A stretch of 64,000 bases of DNA from Psychrobacter sp. UBA3483 (GCF_002377905.1 NZ_DFQS01000003.1:1-64000); one strand, 5' to 3'; counted from the stretch's first letter, positions 33,597 to 42,350 are shown. A program made the numbers and translations. Notes: a model not told the origin generated them from the letters alone.

Positions 33597-33890
33597 AGTG
33601 TTACCAAAAAACAATTTTTTTAATAGTGAGTTTAAACCTTGTCAGTAAAATAAATAATGAAAGTCTTGGTAAAAGTTAAAGAAATTGTGAGGGATAATCT
33701 TAGCGGTAATAGGTAGTGCTTACGACCCTAACTTCGTTAAGTTATGTGGCAAATCTGGTGATTTTGATAACAAACATCGCGGCTAGACATTACAAATACT
33801 ATCTATATACGATTAAAGTGTAATTAAGACTACCGTTATTCCAATAGAGTAAATAAACATCTCAGACATATCAAAGTGTAAAAGTGACTA

Positions 33891-33905
33891 GAGCGTGTCG
33901 TCAAT
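33891..33905. repeat. Solitary sequence resembling an IS5 left end
   Basis: GAGCGTGTCGTCAAT matches GGGCGTGTCTTCAAT, the end of the insertion sequence at 5-19, at 13 of 15 positions. It is followed by unrelated DNA and there is no transposase nearby. A remnant of a related element, or chance. Confidence 0.35.
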
Positions 33906-33954
33906 GAAAAGCTATGACTTTAATGGTGCTAAAAACGCCTGAAACAAAACCTAA

Positions 33955-33993
33955 AAAATAACCGTCAATGCAGGGTTGCGAGACGGTTATTTA
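33955..33993 (-). terminator. Rho-independent terminator after dsbB
   Basis: AAATAACCGTC and GACGGTTATTT form an 11-bp stem with a 15-nt loop, followed by TTTTTT-type sequence on the minus strand. It lies about 30 nt past the dsbB stop. Confidence 0.85.
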
Positions 33994-34022
33994 TCAGAAT
34001 TAATAAGGATAATAAAAGCAGG

Positions 34023-34535
34023 TTAGCGGGCAGGGCGTACGATACGCCATAGAATGAACACATGTACCACTATCAAAATGCTAAATAAAATCAAAGATTG
34101 TTCAGGGATACTCAAACCCATAAACGTCCATTCGATAGACGCGCATTCACCAGAACCGGCAAATACTTCTTTTAATACTTGCTGCATCGGTAGGGTATCA
34201 AGCCAATAATCTAAACCGGGCCCACAAGAAGGCACCTGGTCAGCGGGTAAATGCTGTAGCCATACGTGACGAGCTGCAACTGCTGCTGCCCAGCCAATCC
34301 CTGCCAAACTGCCAAGCCATAATAACAGGCGGACGATTTTTGATTTTGGATCAAATATAGCGGCAATCAAAGCAAAGCCGCCCATAATCATCAGACCGAT
34401 GCGCTGGAAGATACATAGCGGACAAGGTGAAAACCCCATATAACGCTGTAAGAAAAATAGCGCAAAGCTCATGCCTATCACGGCCATTATTACTAAAAAC
34501 ACTTGCAAATTACGATAAGTGGTTAGCTGTCGCAT
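34023..34535 (-). CDS. dsbB: Disulfide bond formation protein DsbB
   Basis: A 170-residue inner-membrane enzyme that reoxidises DsbA and passes electrons to quinone. Four transmembrane helices are predicted. The first periplasmic loop has the redox pair in FSPCPLCIFQR near 35-45. The second loop has the partner cysteines in VPSCGPGLDYW and GSGECASIEW (about 103-135). Length and order of motifs are normal. Works with the DsbC-like protein encoded at 22932 in the same compartment. dsbA is not in the window. Confidence 0.93.
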   Translation of the reverse strand: MRQLTTYRNLQVFLVIMAVIGMSFALFFLQRYMGFSPCPLCIFQRIGLMIMGGFALIAAIFDPKSKIVRLLLWLGSLAGIGWAAAVAARHVWLQHLPADQVPSCGPGLDYWLDTLPMQQVLKEVFAGSGECASIEWTFMGLSIPEQSLILFSILIVVHVFILWRIVRPAR

Positions 34536-34621
34536 GGGGCGAATACTCTTATAAAGTGCTCATTGATAAAGGTTAAAATTGATAAAAGGTAAAACTTATA
34601 AAAGATAAAATCGTTTAACCA

Positions 34622-36205
34622 TTAGCGATATTGCTGTAAAAAGTCCATAAAGTCTTCAGTTTCAGCAGCTTCAAGCTCGGCTTGTTGCAAGATGGATTTT
34701 TCAGCCAGTACTTCATATTTGGCTTGGGTGTTTGGGCTCAACGTCTGCTGTAATATCGACTCACGATGCTGCTCTGCTAAAGTAAAGCCAAGCTGCCATA
34801 AGCTGCCTAAACGCTTACTATCTGAGTTCACTTGCGCCGAAATAGTCGATTCAGGATGCCCCGCCTTACCTTGCATTAAAGCAACCGCTGTCCGATACTC
34901 ATTACCACCATAGTGCGCATCAAGTAGCTCTGCCAATGGCTGCATACGGCTCAAGTGCATAAGCATCCAGCTTTCTAGGGTTTGCTCATCGCCATTATTA
35001 ATGATTTGCAAGTTTTCGCGGCGACCTTCGTTGACCACGCGTTCTAAATTAACCGCCAACGCTTCTTCTTCTGCTGGCATGAGCTCTGGTGAATCACTGA
35101 GCAGGCAGTACAATGCCATCACTTCTAAAAAGCAGGCACTAGATAAACGAATGCCAATATCGCTATAAGGGTCGAGGTCGATAGCACGAAACTCAACGTA
35201 AGCGATACCGCGGCGCTCAAGCGCTTCGGTTGGGCTCTCGCCACTCATTGCGATTTGTTTGGGGCGAATCGGGCTATAGTATTCATTTTCTATTTGTAGA
35301 ATATGATCATTGATTTGAATCGGATTGCCGTCGGCATCATCTAAGCCAAGTTTCTCAAAGCTTGCATGCGGGGTTTGAATCGCACGGCGTAGACCTTTAA
35401 TATACTCGGGCAAATTATTATAGCGGATATCGAGATGTTCTTGCACGCTGTTGGTATAGCCAAGCTTACCCATGCGTAGGCTGGTTGCCGTCGGCCTATA
35501 GTAGGTTGAGTCATTAAGTCGCTCAAGGTCATGCTCGATGCCAGCCACAAAGCACGGACAGACGCTAGGACTGGCACCCAATAAATACAGTACCAAACTG
35601 GTCAGACGTTTAAAGTTACGAATGAGCCCTAAGTACTTATCATTTTTAAATTCGGTTAAAGTCAAATCTTGCGCCGTTGGCGTTTGTGCTTGCCATGCGC
35701 TAAATAAATCATCACCAAACGATAGGTTATAATGCAAGCCTGCAATGGTCTGCATACGGCGACCATAGCGGATACCAAGCCCGCTACGATAGAGTGTTTT
35801 TAGCTTACCAGTATTAGAGCTGCCATAGTCTGCCAACGGAATATCTTCATCTTTTGATGACAGCATACACGGCATTGACAATGGCCACATCAGCTCGCCT
35901 TCAGGCATACCTTGATAAACCAATAAATGCAATTGGCGTAGCATGGTTAGCGTTTCTTTTGGAGAGGTCTTTGGGTCAGTGATAAGCTCAAGCAGGCTTT
36001 CAGAGTAATCGGTGGTGATAAATGGATGCGTGAGCTTTGAACCAAGCTTGGCTGGATGTGGGGTTTGTGCCAAGTAGCCGTCAGGTTTAACCCGCAGGCC
36101 TTCTTTTTCGATACCGCGCAGCATGCCGCTTAAATGCTTGCTATCAAACCAGTTTGGAACTTTAAAATCGACAAAGCTGCTCGCAAAATTACTCATAATA
36201 GTCAT
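34622..36205 (-). CDS. gshA: Glutamate-cysteine ligase (gamma-proteobacterial type)
   Basis: First enzyme of glutathione synthesis, joining glutamate and cysteine with ATP. 527 residues, as in E. coli-type GshA. The family opening GIEKEGLRVKPDGYLAQTPHP near 31-50 (in part GIEKEGLRV), the sequence ITTDYSESLLELIT near 63-76, and YVEFRAIDLDPYSDIGI near 330-346 are diagnostic. Two starts (M1, M4) are possible and neither has a clear ribosome-binding site. It lies 86 nt upstream of dsbB on the same strand; both concern thiol balance, but coexpression is not shown. Confidence 0.93.
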   Translation of the reverse strand: MTIMSNFASSFVDFKVPNWFDSKHLSGMLRGIEKEGLRVKPDGYLAQTPHPAKLGSKLTHPFITTDYSESLLELITDPKTSPKETLTMLRQLHLLVYQGMPEGELMWPLSMPCMLSSKDEDIPLADYGSSNTGKLKTLYRSGLGIRYGRRMQTIAGLHYNLSFGDDLFSAWQAQTPTAQDLTLTEFKNDKYLGLIRNFKRLTSLVLYLLGASPSVCPCFVAGIEHDLERLNDSTYYRPTATSLRMGKLGYTNSVQEHLDIRYNNLPEYIKGLRRAIQTPHASFEKLGLDDADGNPIQINDHILQIENEYYSPIRPKQIAMSGESPTEALERRGIAYVEFRAIDLDPYSDIGIRLSSACFLEVMALYCLLSDSPELMPAEEEALAVNLERVVNEGRRENLQIINNGDEQTLESWMLMHLSRMQPLAELLDAHYGGNEYRTAVALMQGKAGHPESTISAQVNSDSKRLGSLWQLGFTLAEQHRESILQQTLSPNTQAKYEVLAEKSILQQAELEAAETEDFMDFLQQYR

Positions 36206-36428
36206 CTGTTGTTATTAGTTATGGTCGGTTGCCACGCAATCACTGTGCAACCGCAAAAATGGGTTATAGAATCACGTCAGTTTAGCCCAAAGCCGCCCCA
36301 AAAACCACGTACAATTACAAATACAGTAAGCTTCACTGGCGCTCAGACGGCGGTTATTTGACTTGTAAAGGTGGCGGCTCCGTGCCGTTATTAACCAAAT
36401 CTATTGGCTTAAAGTAAATACCTAGAAA

Positions 36429-36461
36429 ACAAAAAAAACATCTACTTATCAGGTAGATGCT
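36429..36461 (-). terminator. Rho-independent terminator after the roadblock gene
   Basis: GCATCTAC and GTAGATG pair around a 7-nt loop, with a run of eight T following on the minus strand. It lies about 32 nt past the stop at 36493. Confidence 0.9.
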
Positions 36462-36492
36462 TTAGATAACTCATTGTTTTGTACCAACAGGC

Positions 36493-36849
36493 TTACGAGA
36501 ATTCTAATTCAGTCTCGAAACCTTTTAAAATATGACGCGCCATTGCAAGGTTTGATTTTTGACGGTCAAGTACAAGGTATAAAAACAAATTGTCATTACG
36601 TACTAGTGGACGTAGCAAATGATACTGCTTGCTCAAAGTGATAAGAATGTCTTCGATGTTCTCATTTAAGCCTAACGCTGCTGCTACTTTGCGCTTAGAG
36701 CGTAGTACTTCGGTGTTGCCAGCCGCTGCTAGCTCAAGGTCGATACCAGAGCCAAGAGTAGCCATTGCAAGACCAGATTCGCTGTCTACTAGCGCAGCGG
36801 CGATAAAGCCGTCGATGTCGTTTAATGCGTCAAGAGATAACTTAGCCAT
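36493..36849 (-). CDS. Roadblock/LC7-domain protein
   Basis: A 118-residue cytoplasmic protein consisting of a single roadblock/LC7-type domain. The strand-helix pattern IDGFIAAALVDSESGLAMATLG near 12-33 (in part ALVDSESGLAMATLG) is characteristic. A helix with ELAAAGNTEVLRSKRKV and the later FLYLVLDRQKSNLAMARHIL follow. Roadblock proteins such as MglB dimerise and often regulate small GTPases controlling polarity. No GTPase gene is adjacent and the gene is monocistronic with a clean terminator, so its partner is encoded elsewhere. Role unknown. Confidence 0.7.
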   Translation of the reverse strand: MAKLSLDALNDIDGFIAAALVDSESGLAMATLGSGIDLELAAAGNTEVLRSKRKVAAALGLNENIEDILITLSKQYHLLRPLVRNDNLFLYLVLDRQKSNLAMARHILKGFETELEFS

Positions 36850-37219
36850 GAGGGTGTACCTTAATAATTTGGGATAGAGATAGGATTATTTTTTAGTCAT
36901 TATTCTTTATTAGCAAAATCCTTTAATAAAAAATCTTCTCACAAAAATCTTTTAATAAAAGGCTCAAAAGCGAAAGCTTGGCTAAATATCTTTAAAAGTG
37001 CGCCAAAAAACGGGACTGATTAGTTTAGCTACTCAAAAGAAGGCGGTATTTAAGCATATTCCCATAAAAAAACAATCGCAAACCGACTAAAGCCGCTTTT
37101 TACCAGATTATCGGTTAAAAACGTCTTTTTCAGTTTACGATTGTATACTTAGATTATTCCAACAGTACTATATTGCTTGACTAGGTTGCTTCTATAACGA
37201 AGCCATTATCTCGACTTAT
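36850..37219. other. AT-rich intergenic region between roadblock and erpA genes
   Basis: This 370-nt region holds no credible gene. It includes a short imperfect direct repeat, AAAATCYTTTAATAAAA, at 36915-36931 and 36944-36960, about 70-110 nt upstream of the roadblock gene, possibly part of its promoter. No strong erpA terminator was recognised. Confidence 0.5.
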
Positions 37220-37600
37220 TTAAAGAGAAAACGATGAACCACAGCCACAAGTGGTGGTGGCATTTGGATTGGTGACGATAAAGCGTGCGCCTTCTAAACC
37301 CTCGGTATAGTCGACGGTCGAGCCTTGCAGATACTGATAGCTTAGCGAATCGACGACTAAGGTCACATCCTCATTATCAAAATTGGCATCATCTTCATTG
37401 AGCTCATTGGCAAAGTTAAAACCATAAGAGAAGCCTGAACAGCCGCCACCCGTCACATAGACACGCAGCATAAGATTGCTGTCACCTTCTTCTTCACGCA
37501 GGCGACGTACTTTTTTCGCCGCACTGTCGGTTAAGTTTAAGGCAGTTGGGTCGACTGGTTGACTTGTGCTTGGATTAAATTGATTGGCTGATTCGTTCAT
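37220..37600 (-). CDS. erpA: Iron-sulfur cluster insertion protein ErpA
   Basis: An A-type carrier that delivers Fe-S clusters to apoproteins. About 126 residues from the ATG with GAGGT just upstream (MNESANQFN); a TTG eight codons earlier is less likely. The three conserved cluster cysteines are visible: GGGCSGFSYGF near 60-70 and TTCGCGSSFSL at the C terminus. The N-terminal 20 residues are a polar extension rich in Asn, Ser and Pro. VDYTEGLEGARFIVTNPNA fits the ErpA subgroup (seen as EGLEGARFIVTNPNA). No isc or suf genes are adjacent. Confidence 0.93.
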   Translation of the reverse strand: MNESANQFNPSTSQPVDPTALNLTDSAAKKVRRLREEEGDSNLMLRVYVTGGGCSGFSYGFNFANELNEDDANFDNEDVTLVVDSLSYQYLQGSTVDYTEGLEGARFIVTNPNATTTCGCGSSFSL

Positions 37601-38198
37601 ATCTACCTCAGTTGCTAAAATCAAATGATTTGTTTTTTATTTCTGCGAGGTCGTCTATTTATACTGGATAGGGCGACTGACAAGTAGCGGCTGTTAAGCA
37701 TAGGCTACGTAAAGTTTTTTATACTTGGTTAAAGTGTCTGGCTGCTCATGTTGGATGTTCATCGCAGCATGGCGATATTTTTGCATGGCGACACTTTAGC
37801 ATTGCAACATTGTGGCATGGCCGTTTGGTGAATAGCAATGCTGCCGTTATTTAACTTTGAACACTTAACTTCAGACACCTAACTGCATGATGTCAATAGT
37901 GTTTTACTAGTATATCATAATTGGGGTATTGATTGATTTGTCAAGGGTGACAGCAGCGTTTGCAACTATATAGTAGTTTTAAATGCCAAATAGTGGTTTT
38001 AAATACCAAATTTTTAAATCGTTGGCACATCATAATGGTAGTAAGTGGTTTTTAGCAGTATAAAGGATTGAATTTAAAATAGTTATTTAATCGTTTGCCT
38101 ATGCGCCAAGCGTTTGAAATAATAGCCGCCTGTAAACATGCCAGACGTATGTTTTTATTGCCTTATGTTTTATATTATTGTTGAGATGAAGAAATTAT
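37601..38198. other. Intergenic region between erpA and the ABC-F gene
   Basis: The longest gene-free stretch (598 nt), AT-rich and divergent, holding the promoters of both neighbours. Short repeats are visible: GCATGGCGA twice near 37768-37791, and TTTTAAATRCCAAAT twice near 37977-38011. GTGTCTG near 37735 and CAGACAC near 37874 are an inverted pair with a wide spacer. No RNA gene was recognised. Confidence 0.5.
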
Positions 38199-40268
38199 AT
38201 GATCGAATTTAAAGACGTTGGCGTTCGCCGTGATGGTCGTGAGTTGTTTGCAGGGGCAAGCTTTCAGCTCCATCCGGGCCACAAAGTTGGCTTAACGGGC
38301 AATAACGGCACCGGCAAATCCACCTTGTTTGCCTTATTATTAACGCAAATGGGCACCGGCGATACCGAAGTGACGCTTGATAAGGGCGAAGTCAGCATTC
38401 CTGATAGCTGGCAGGTGGCACACATGGCGCAGGAAGTCGGGGCGAGCACACAGACGGCGATAGATTACGTGCTAAGCGGTGATGAGCAGTGGTATGAGAT
38501 TAATGCGGCGTTAAATGATTTAAGCAGTGTCAGTGACGATCAGATTGGCGTTTTGCATCAGCAGTTTGATGAAATTGATGGCTATCGGACGCCGACCAAA
38601 GCGGCGCAAATCATGGCGGGTCTTGGTTTTAAGACCAGTCAGCATGAGTTACCGGTTGAAGGGTTCTCAGGTGGTTGGCGCATGCGCTTAAACCTTGCTA
38701 AGACCTTGATGAGCCGGGCCGATTTAATGCTCCTTGATGAGCCAACCAACCATTTGGATTTGGACGCCATTCTTTGGCTTGAGACCTGGATTAATGCTTA
38801 TACCGGTTTGGTGATTGTGATCTCGCATGACCAAGCGTTTTTGGATGCCACCGTCGGCCATATCTTGCACGTCGAACAACAAAAAATCACCCTCTATACA
38901 GGTAATTATCAGCAGTTTATCCGTACCCGTCATGAGCGTATGGCGCAGCAGCAGCAAGCGTTTGAGAAGCAACAAGCGACCAAAGCCCATTTGGATGACT
39001 TTATTCGTCGTTTCCGTGCCAAGGCCAGTAAAGCCAAACAGGCACAAAGCCGTATTAAGCAGCTTGAGCGCATGGCAGAGCTGTCGCCGATGATGGCGGA
39101 CAATCCGTTCTCGTTCCGCTTTTATGAGCCGGCCAATATGAGCTCGCCGCTGATAGAAATGAGCAATGCTGATATCGGCTATAGCGAGACGCCGCTTTTG
39201 CATAATGCCAACGTCCAAGTAACGCCCGACACCCGCCTTGGTTTATTGGGGATGAATGGCGCTGGTAAATCGACCTTGATTAAAGCCTTGGTTGGCGAAA
39301 TTGGTATTTTATCAGGCAGCTACCGCGTCTCTGACACCTTAAAGCTTGGCTACTTTAACCAGCACCAAATGGATACTTTAGACGCCGCGGCGACGCCGAT
39401 GCAAATGCTGCGCCGACTAGCAGGTAAAACCTCTGATGCCGAACTGCGCTCGTTCCTTGGCAGTTTTGACTTTCGCGGCGACCGTATCGATACCGCAAGT
39501 GAGCTATTCTCTGGTGGCGAGCGCGCGCGTTTGACTTTGGCATTGATCGTTTGGCAGCGTCCAAATGTGCTGGTTCTCGATGAGCCTACCAACCATTTAG
39601 ACTTACAAATGCGTCAGGCTTTGACCATTGCCCTGCAAGGGTTTAAAGGGGCAGTGGTACTGGTATCGCATGACCGTGAGCTGATTGCCAATGTCTGCGA
39701 CGAGCTGTTTTTAGTGCATGACGGCCAAATCGACGAGTTCGATGGTGATATCAGTGACTACGGTAAATGGCTAGCAGAGAAACGCAAACAAGAAAATGCC
39801 TCGGACAAAAATACCAGTAAGAAAAAGAACAAAAAAGATAATAAAAAATCTGTTTCACGTGAAACAGATGCAGGTTCGGCAAACAGTCAAATAACCAAAC
39901 CATCAACCAGCCAATCAGGCAATCAAGTGAGCAGTAATGCGTCGACTGCACCCGCAACTAACAAAGCCGCCCAGCCTTTAATTAGCAAAGAAGAGCAGCG
40001 CAAATTGGCTGCTGAGCAGCGTAAGCTCACCGCACCGATACGCCGTGAGATTGAAAATACAGAAAAGGCATTGGCCAAAATTGATGAAAAATTGGCCGGT
40101 TTAGAAACCAAGCTTGCCGATACTGAGCTGTACGAAGAAAGTCGCAAAGCTGATTTATTGCTATTGTTAGATGAGCAAACCGCGCTCCAGCAGCAGCATA
40201 GCGACAATGAAGAAAAGCTGTTGCTAGCGATGACAAATTTAGAAGAAATGGAAGCGCGTTTTCAATAA
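38199..40268 (+). CDS. yheS: ABC-F family ATPase, YheS-like (EttA/Uup relative)
   Basis: A 689-residue soluble tandem-ABC protein of the ABC-F class acting on ribosomes. First ATPase: Walker A GNNGTGKST (about 34-42), FSGGWRMRL, LLLDEPTNHLDLD. The inter-domain arm FRAKASKAKQAQSRIKQLERM is diagnostic of the class (in part AKASKAKQAQSRIKQLE). Second ATPase: GMNGAGKST, FSGGERARL, VLDEPTNHLDL. Beyond it is a Lys/Ser/Asn-rich linker of about 70 residues, then a C-terminal coiled coil. A perfect parS site lies in the linker's coding sequence (39851). Resemblance to E. coli YheS is closest. Confidence 0.88.
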   Translation: MIEFKDVGVRRDGRELFAGASFQLHPGHKVGLTGNNGTGKSTLFALLLTQMGTGDTEVTLDKGEVSIPDSWQVAHMAQEVGASTQTAIDYVLSGDEQWYEINAALNDLSSVSDDQIGVLHQQFDEIDGYRTPTKAAQIMAGLGFKTSQHELPVEGFSGGWRMRLNLAKTLMSRADLMLLDEPTNHLDLDAILWLETWINAYTGLVIVISHDQAFLDATVGHILHVEQQKITLYTGNYQQFIRTRHERMAQQQQAFEKQQATKAHLDDFIRRFRAKASKAKQAQSRIKQLERMAELSPMMADNPFSFRFYEPANMSSPLIEMSNADIGYSETPLLHNANVQVTPDTRLGLLGMNGAGKSTLIKALVGEIGILSGSYRVSDTLKLGYFNQHQMDTLDAAATPMQMLRRLAGKTSDAELRSFLGSFDFRGDRIDTASELFSGGERARLTLALIVWQRPNVLVLDEPTNHLDLQMRQALTIALQGFKGAVVLVSHDRELIANVCDELFLVHDGQIDEFDGDISDYGKWLAEKRKQENASDKNTSKKKNKKDNKKSVSRETDAGSANSQITKPSTSQSGNQVSSNASTAPATNKAAQPLISKEEQRKLAAEQRKLTAPIRREIENTEKALAKIDEKLAGLETKLADTELYEESRKADLLLLLDEQTALQQQHSDNEEKLLLAMTNLEEMEARFQ
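39851..39866. promoter_or_regulatory. parS: Perfect parS site inside the ABC-F gene
   Basis: TGTTTCACGTGAAACA is the exact palindromic parS 16-mer. It lies in the coding sequence of the low-complexity linker (encoding SVSRET), where protein constraint is weak. It is the best of the four sites in the window. Confidence 0.9.
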
Positions 40269-40369
40269 AAAGTTGTCACGGCAAGGTGACCGCTTGATTA
40301 TTTAAGCGCTTAACATAGTGACTATATATAGCCACTATATATAGCCCCTATAAAAACTCGTCGATATAA

Positions 40370-40402
40370 AAAAAGGGAGAGCCTGAGCTCTCCCTTTTTT
40401 AT
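40370..40402. terminator. Bidirectional terminator between the ABC-F and RlpA-like genes
   Basis: AAAAAAAGGGAGAGC and GCTCTCCCTTTTTT form a 14-bp stem with a short loop. T runs on both strands serve the two convergent genes. Confidence 0.9.
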
Positions 40403-40406
40403 GCCA

Positions 40407-40769
40407 TTATTCCATACGGTATTTACCATCTCCATAAGACAGTATTTTCATAGTAGTTGTGCAAAGTTCACAGTTTATTTGACCAGCAGCGGCTTTCGAT
40501 AAATCCAATATACGACCTTTAATATAAGGTCCTCTATCGGTAATTTTTACGATCACGCTCTGCTTTGTCTTTTTGTTAGTCACTTGTACCTTCGTACCAA
40601 ACGGCAGCGTTTTATGCGCGGCGGTGAGGGAGTTCATATTGAAGATACTGCCACTTGCGGTACGTTTGCCGTGGAACTTACTACCATAATAACTGGTGTT
40701 GCCGGCAAAAACGGTCGTACTTAACAGCAGCGATAAAGTGATGACTAAAGACTTGATTAAATAAGACAT
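40407..40769 (-). CDS. RlpA-like septal-ring double-psi beta-barrel protein
   Basis: A 120-residue exported protein with a signal peptide (about 1-22, cut likely after VFAG). A double-psi beta-barrel domain of the RlpA type follows: SYYGSKFHGKRTASGSIFN near 26-44, LTAAHKTLPFGTKVQVTN near 48-65, and the conserved ITDRGPYIKGRILDLSKAAA near 75-94 with the Asp of the putative catalytic pair. RlpA proteins are lytic transglycosylases acting on denuded glycan at the septum. No SPOR domain is present, so septal targeting is uncertain. Two cysteines (NCELC) near the C terminus are unusual and may form a disulfide. Confidence 0.85.
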   Translation of the reverse strand: MSYLIKSLVITLSLLLSTTVFAGNTSYYGSKFHGKRTASGSIFNMNSLTAAHKTLPFGTKVQVTNKKTKQSVIVKITDRGPYIKGRILDLSKAAAGQINCELCTTTMKILSYGDGKYRME

Positions 40770-41230
40770 TTAATACCTATTTCTTGTTGATGAGATAGAC
40801 AGATACTCTTGCCTATGTTATCCATACTCCCTGCGAGTACAAATAATAAAGGCATTTTACAAGAAAGAGCTTGTTATACCCTTACAGGTATGTAAAAGAA
40901 CTACTAAGGTCAAAAGTGCGCTGTTATGTCTGCAAATCTATGATTCACCATAGCTCAATCCTCTTAACCACTCTTTAATTTTGTTAACAATATCTCCATT
41001 ATTACTTATAAATATAGCCTTTATACTTAAGGTAACTATTTATTTGTCTAACAGTTTGGGTTGGTATTGTTGGCCGTTTATTATTGTTATGATGATATGT
41101 AGATGACAATAATAATGTTAACGACCATACGTTATATGCGTTATATCGCTCTCATACAAACCGGTCCATCGTTTCGTTTACATTGGCATAGCAGTCTTAT
41201 TCACAGGCTTTTATATTGAGGAAAAATAAC
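40770..41230. other. Divergent intergenic region between RlpA-like and cbpA genes
   Basis: A 461-nt AT-rich region with no credible gene or repeat. It must hold both promoters; the cbpA ribosome-binding sequence (TTGAGGA) is at its right end. Confidence 0.5.
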
Positions 41231-42220
41231 ATGGCAGAGAAAAATTACTATGACATTTTGGGCGTCAAAAAAGATGCCAGCGATGCTGAGATTAAAAAGA
41301 AATATCGTAAGCTGGTACGCCAATATCACCCTGACGTCAGTGATGATCCAGACGCTGATAACAAAATCGCGGAAATCAACAATGCTTATGAAACCATCAG
41401 GGATAAAGACAAGCGTGCAGAATACGATGCCATGCTAGACAATCCTTTTGCTGGTGCAGGCGGCGCTGGGGGCTTTGGCGGTTTTGGTGGGCAATCTGCG
41501 GGCGCTGGCGGCCAAGGTGGTTTCCGCTGGGAAGACATCAAAGATCAGTTTGGCGAAGGTCAAGCTTATGGCGACGGCGGTTTTCGCTTCGATGATATTT
41601 TCTCCGCTTTTGGCGGCGGTGCGCGCGGACAATCGCAGCAGGGTGGTTTTAGGTCGCAAAATAGCCAAGGTCAAGACCAACATGCGGAGATTACCGTGGA
41701 TTTGGCTTCGGTCTATAGTGGCGATGATTACAGTATCAAGCTAAATGTGCCCGTGCGTCAGCCAAACGGTAGTGTCGATTATGAAAATAAAACCCTTAAA
41801 ATCAAAATTCCTAAGGGCATCACTGACGGCAAACAAATACGCTTAGCAGGACAAGGAGCTGCTGGTATCGGCGGCGGTAAAAATGGCGATTTATTTTTAA
41901 AGGTTAAAATCAGTCACGCTGATAATATCCGCATTGAAGGCGCCGATGTTTATCAAACCGTCAATATTGCGCCTTGGGAAGCGGCGCTCGGTGAAAAAAT
42001 TACCGTTAATACCCCAGCTGGCTCGCTTGGGGTGACGATTCCTAAAAACAGCAAATCAGGTAGCAATTTACGCCTAAAAGGTAAAGGTATTCCTGCGAAG
42101 CAAGCGGGCAATCTATATTTGACCTTAAACATCGTCAATCCTGATGTCAGCAGCGAAGCGGCTATAAAAGCGTATGAGCAGCTTAAAGAAGCGTTTGCTG
42201 ATACCAATATCAGCCGTTAA
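41231..42220 (+). CDS. cbpA: Curved DNA-binding protein / DnaJ-like cochaperone CbpA
   Basis: About 329 residues, started at the ATG giving MAEKNYYDILGV with TTGAGGA upstream. A J domain with HPD (QYHPDVSDD near 32-40) and a Gly/Phe-rich region (about 70-145) are present. There is no zinc-finger domain, and two C-terminal peptide-binding domains follow (GTDGKQIRLAGQG and later SGSNLRLKGKGIP type motifs). That layout is CbpA-type Hsp40. In E. coli it acts with DnaK and associates with DNA in stationary phase. The cbpM gene 130 nt downstream confirms the assignment. Gly-rich tracts are longer than in E. coli. Confidence 0.9.
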   Translation: MAEKNYYDILGVKKDASDAEIKKKYRKLVRQYHPDVSDDPDADNKIAEINNAYETIRDKDKRAEYDAMLDNPFAGAGGAGGFGGFGGQSAGAGGQGGFRWEDIKDQFGEGQAYGDGGFRFDDIFSAFGGGARGQSQQGGFRSQNSQGQDQHAEITVDLASVYSGDDYSIKLNVPVRQPNGSVDYENKTLKIKIPKGITDGKQIRLAGQGAAGIGGGKNGDLFLKVKISHADNIRIEGADVYQTVNIAPWEAALGEKITVNTPAGSLGVTIPKNSKSGSNLRLKGKGIPAKQAGNLYLTLNIVNPDVSSEAAIKAYEQLKEAFADTNISR

Positions 42221-42350
42221 TGACGGGTATTAACGGCTGGTATTAACGATTGGTGCTATCAGTTTTTAACTGTGATGAATCATGAGTAATCGCCCTGTAA
42301 TAGAGATAAAGACCATACGATAAAATAAAGCGCAAACGAGGATAATCATT

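Larger units (their letters stand above)
33597..34022. other. Intergenic region between NlpE-like and dsbB genes
   Basis: This 426-nt AT-rich region has no credible gene. It contains an IS-end-like sequence (33891-33905) and the dsbB terminator (33955-33993). Confidence 0.5.

Noticed and set aside
33420..33648. Plus-strand frames opposite the NlpE-like gene
   Set aside because: They run antisense to the lipoprotein signal and linker coding sequence and lack a credible start.
38724..39218. 164-codon minus-strand frame within the ABC-F gene
   Set aside because: It is antisense to a strongly conserved ATPase region and has no protein-like domain.
40321..40352. Repeated ACTATATATAGCC motif as a repeat element
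   Set aside because: Only two short AT-rich units just after the ABC-F stop; likely chance.
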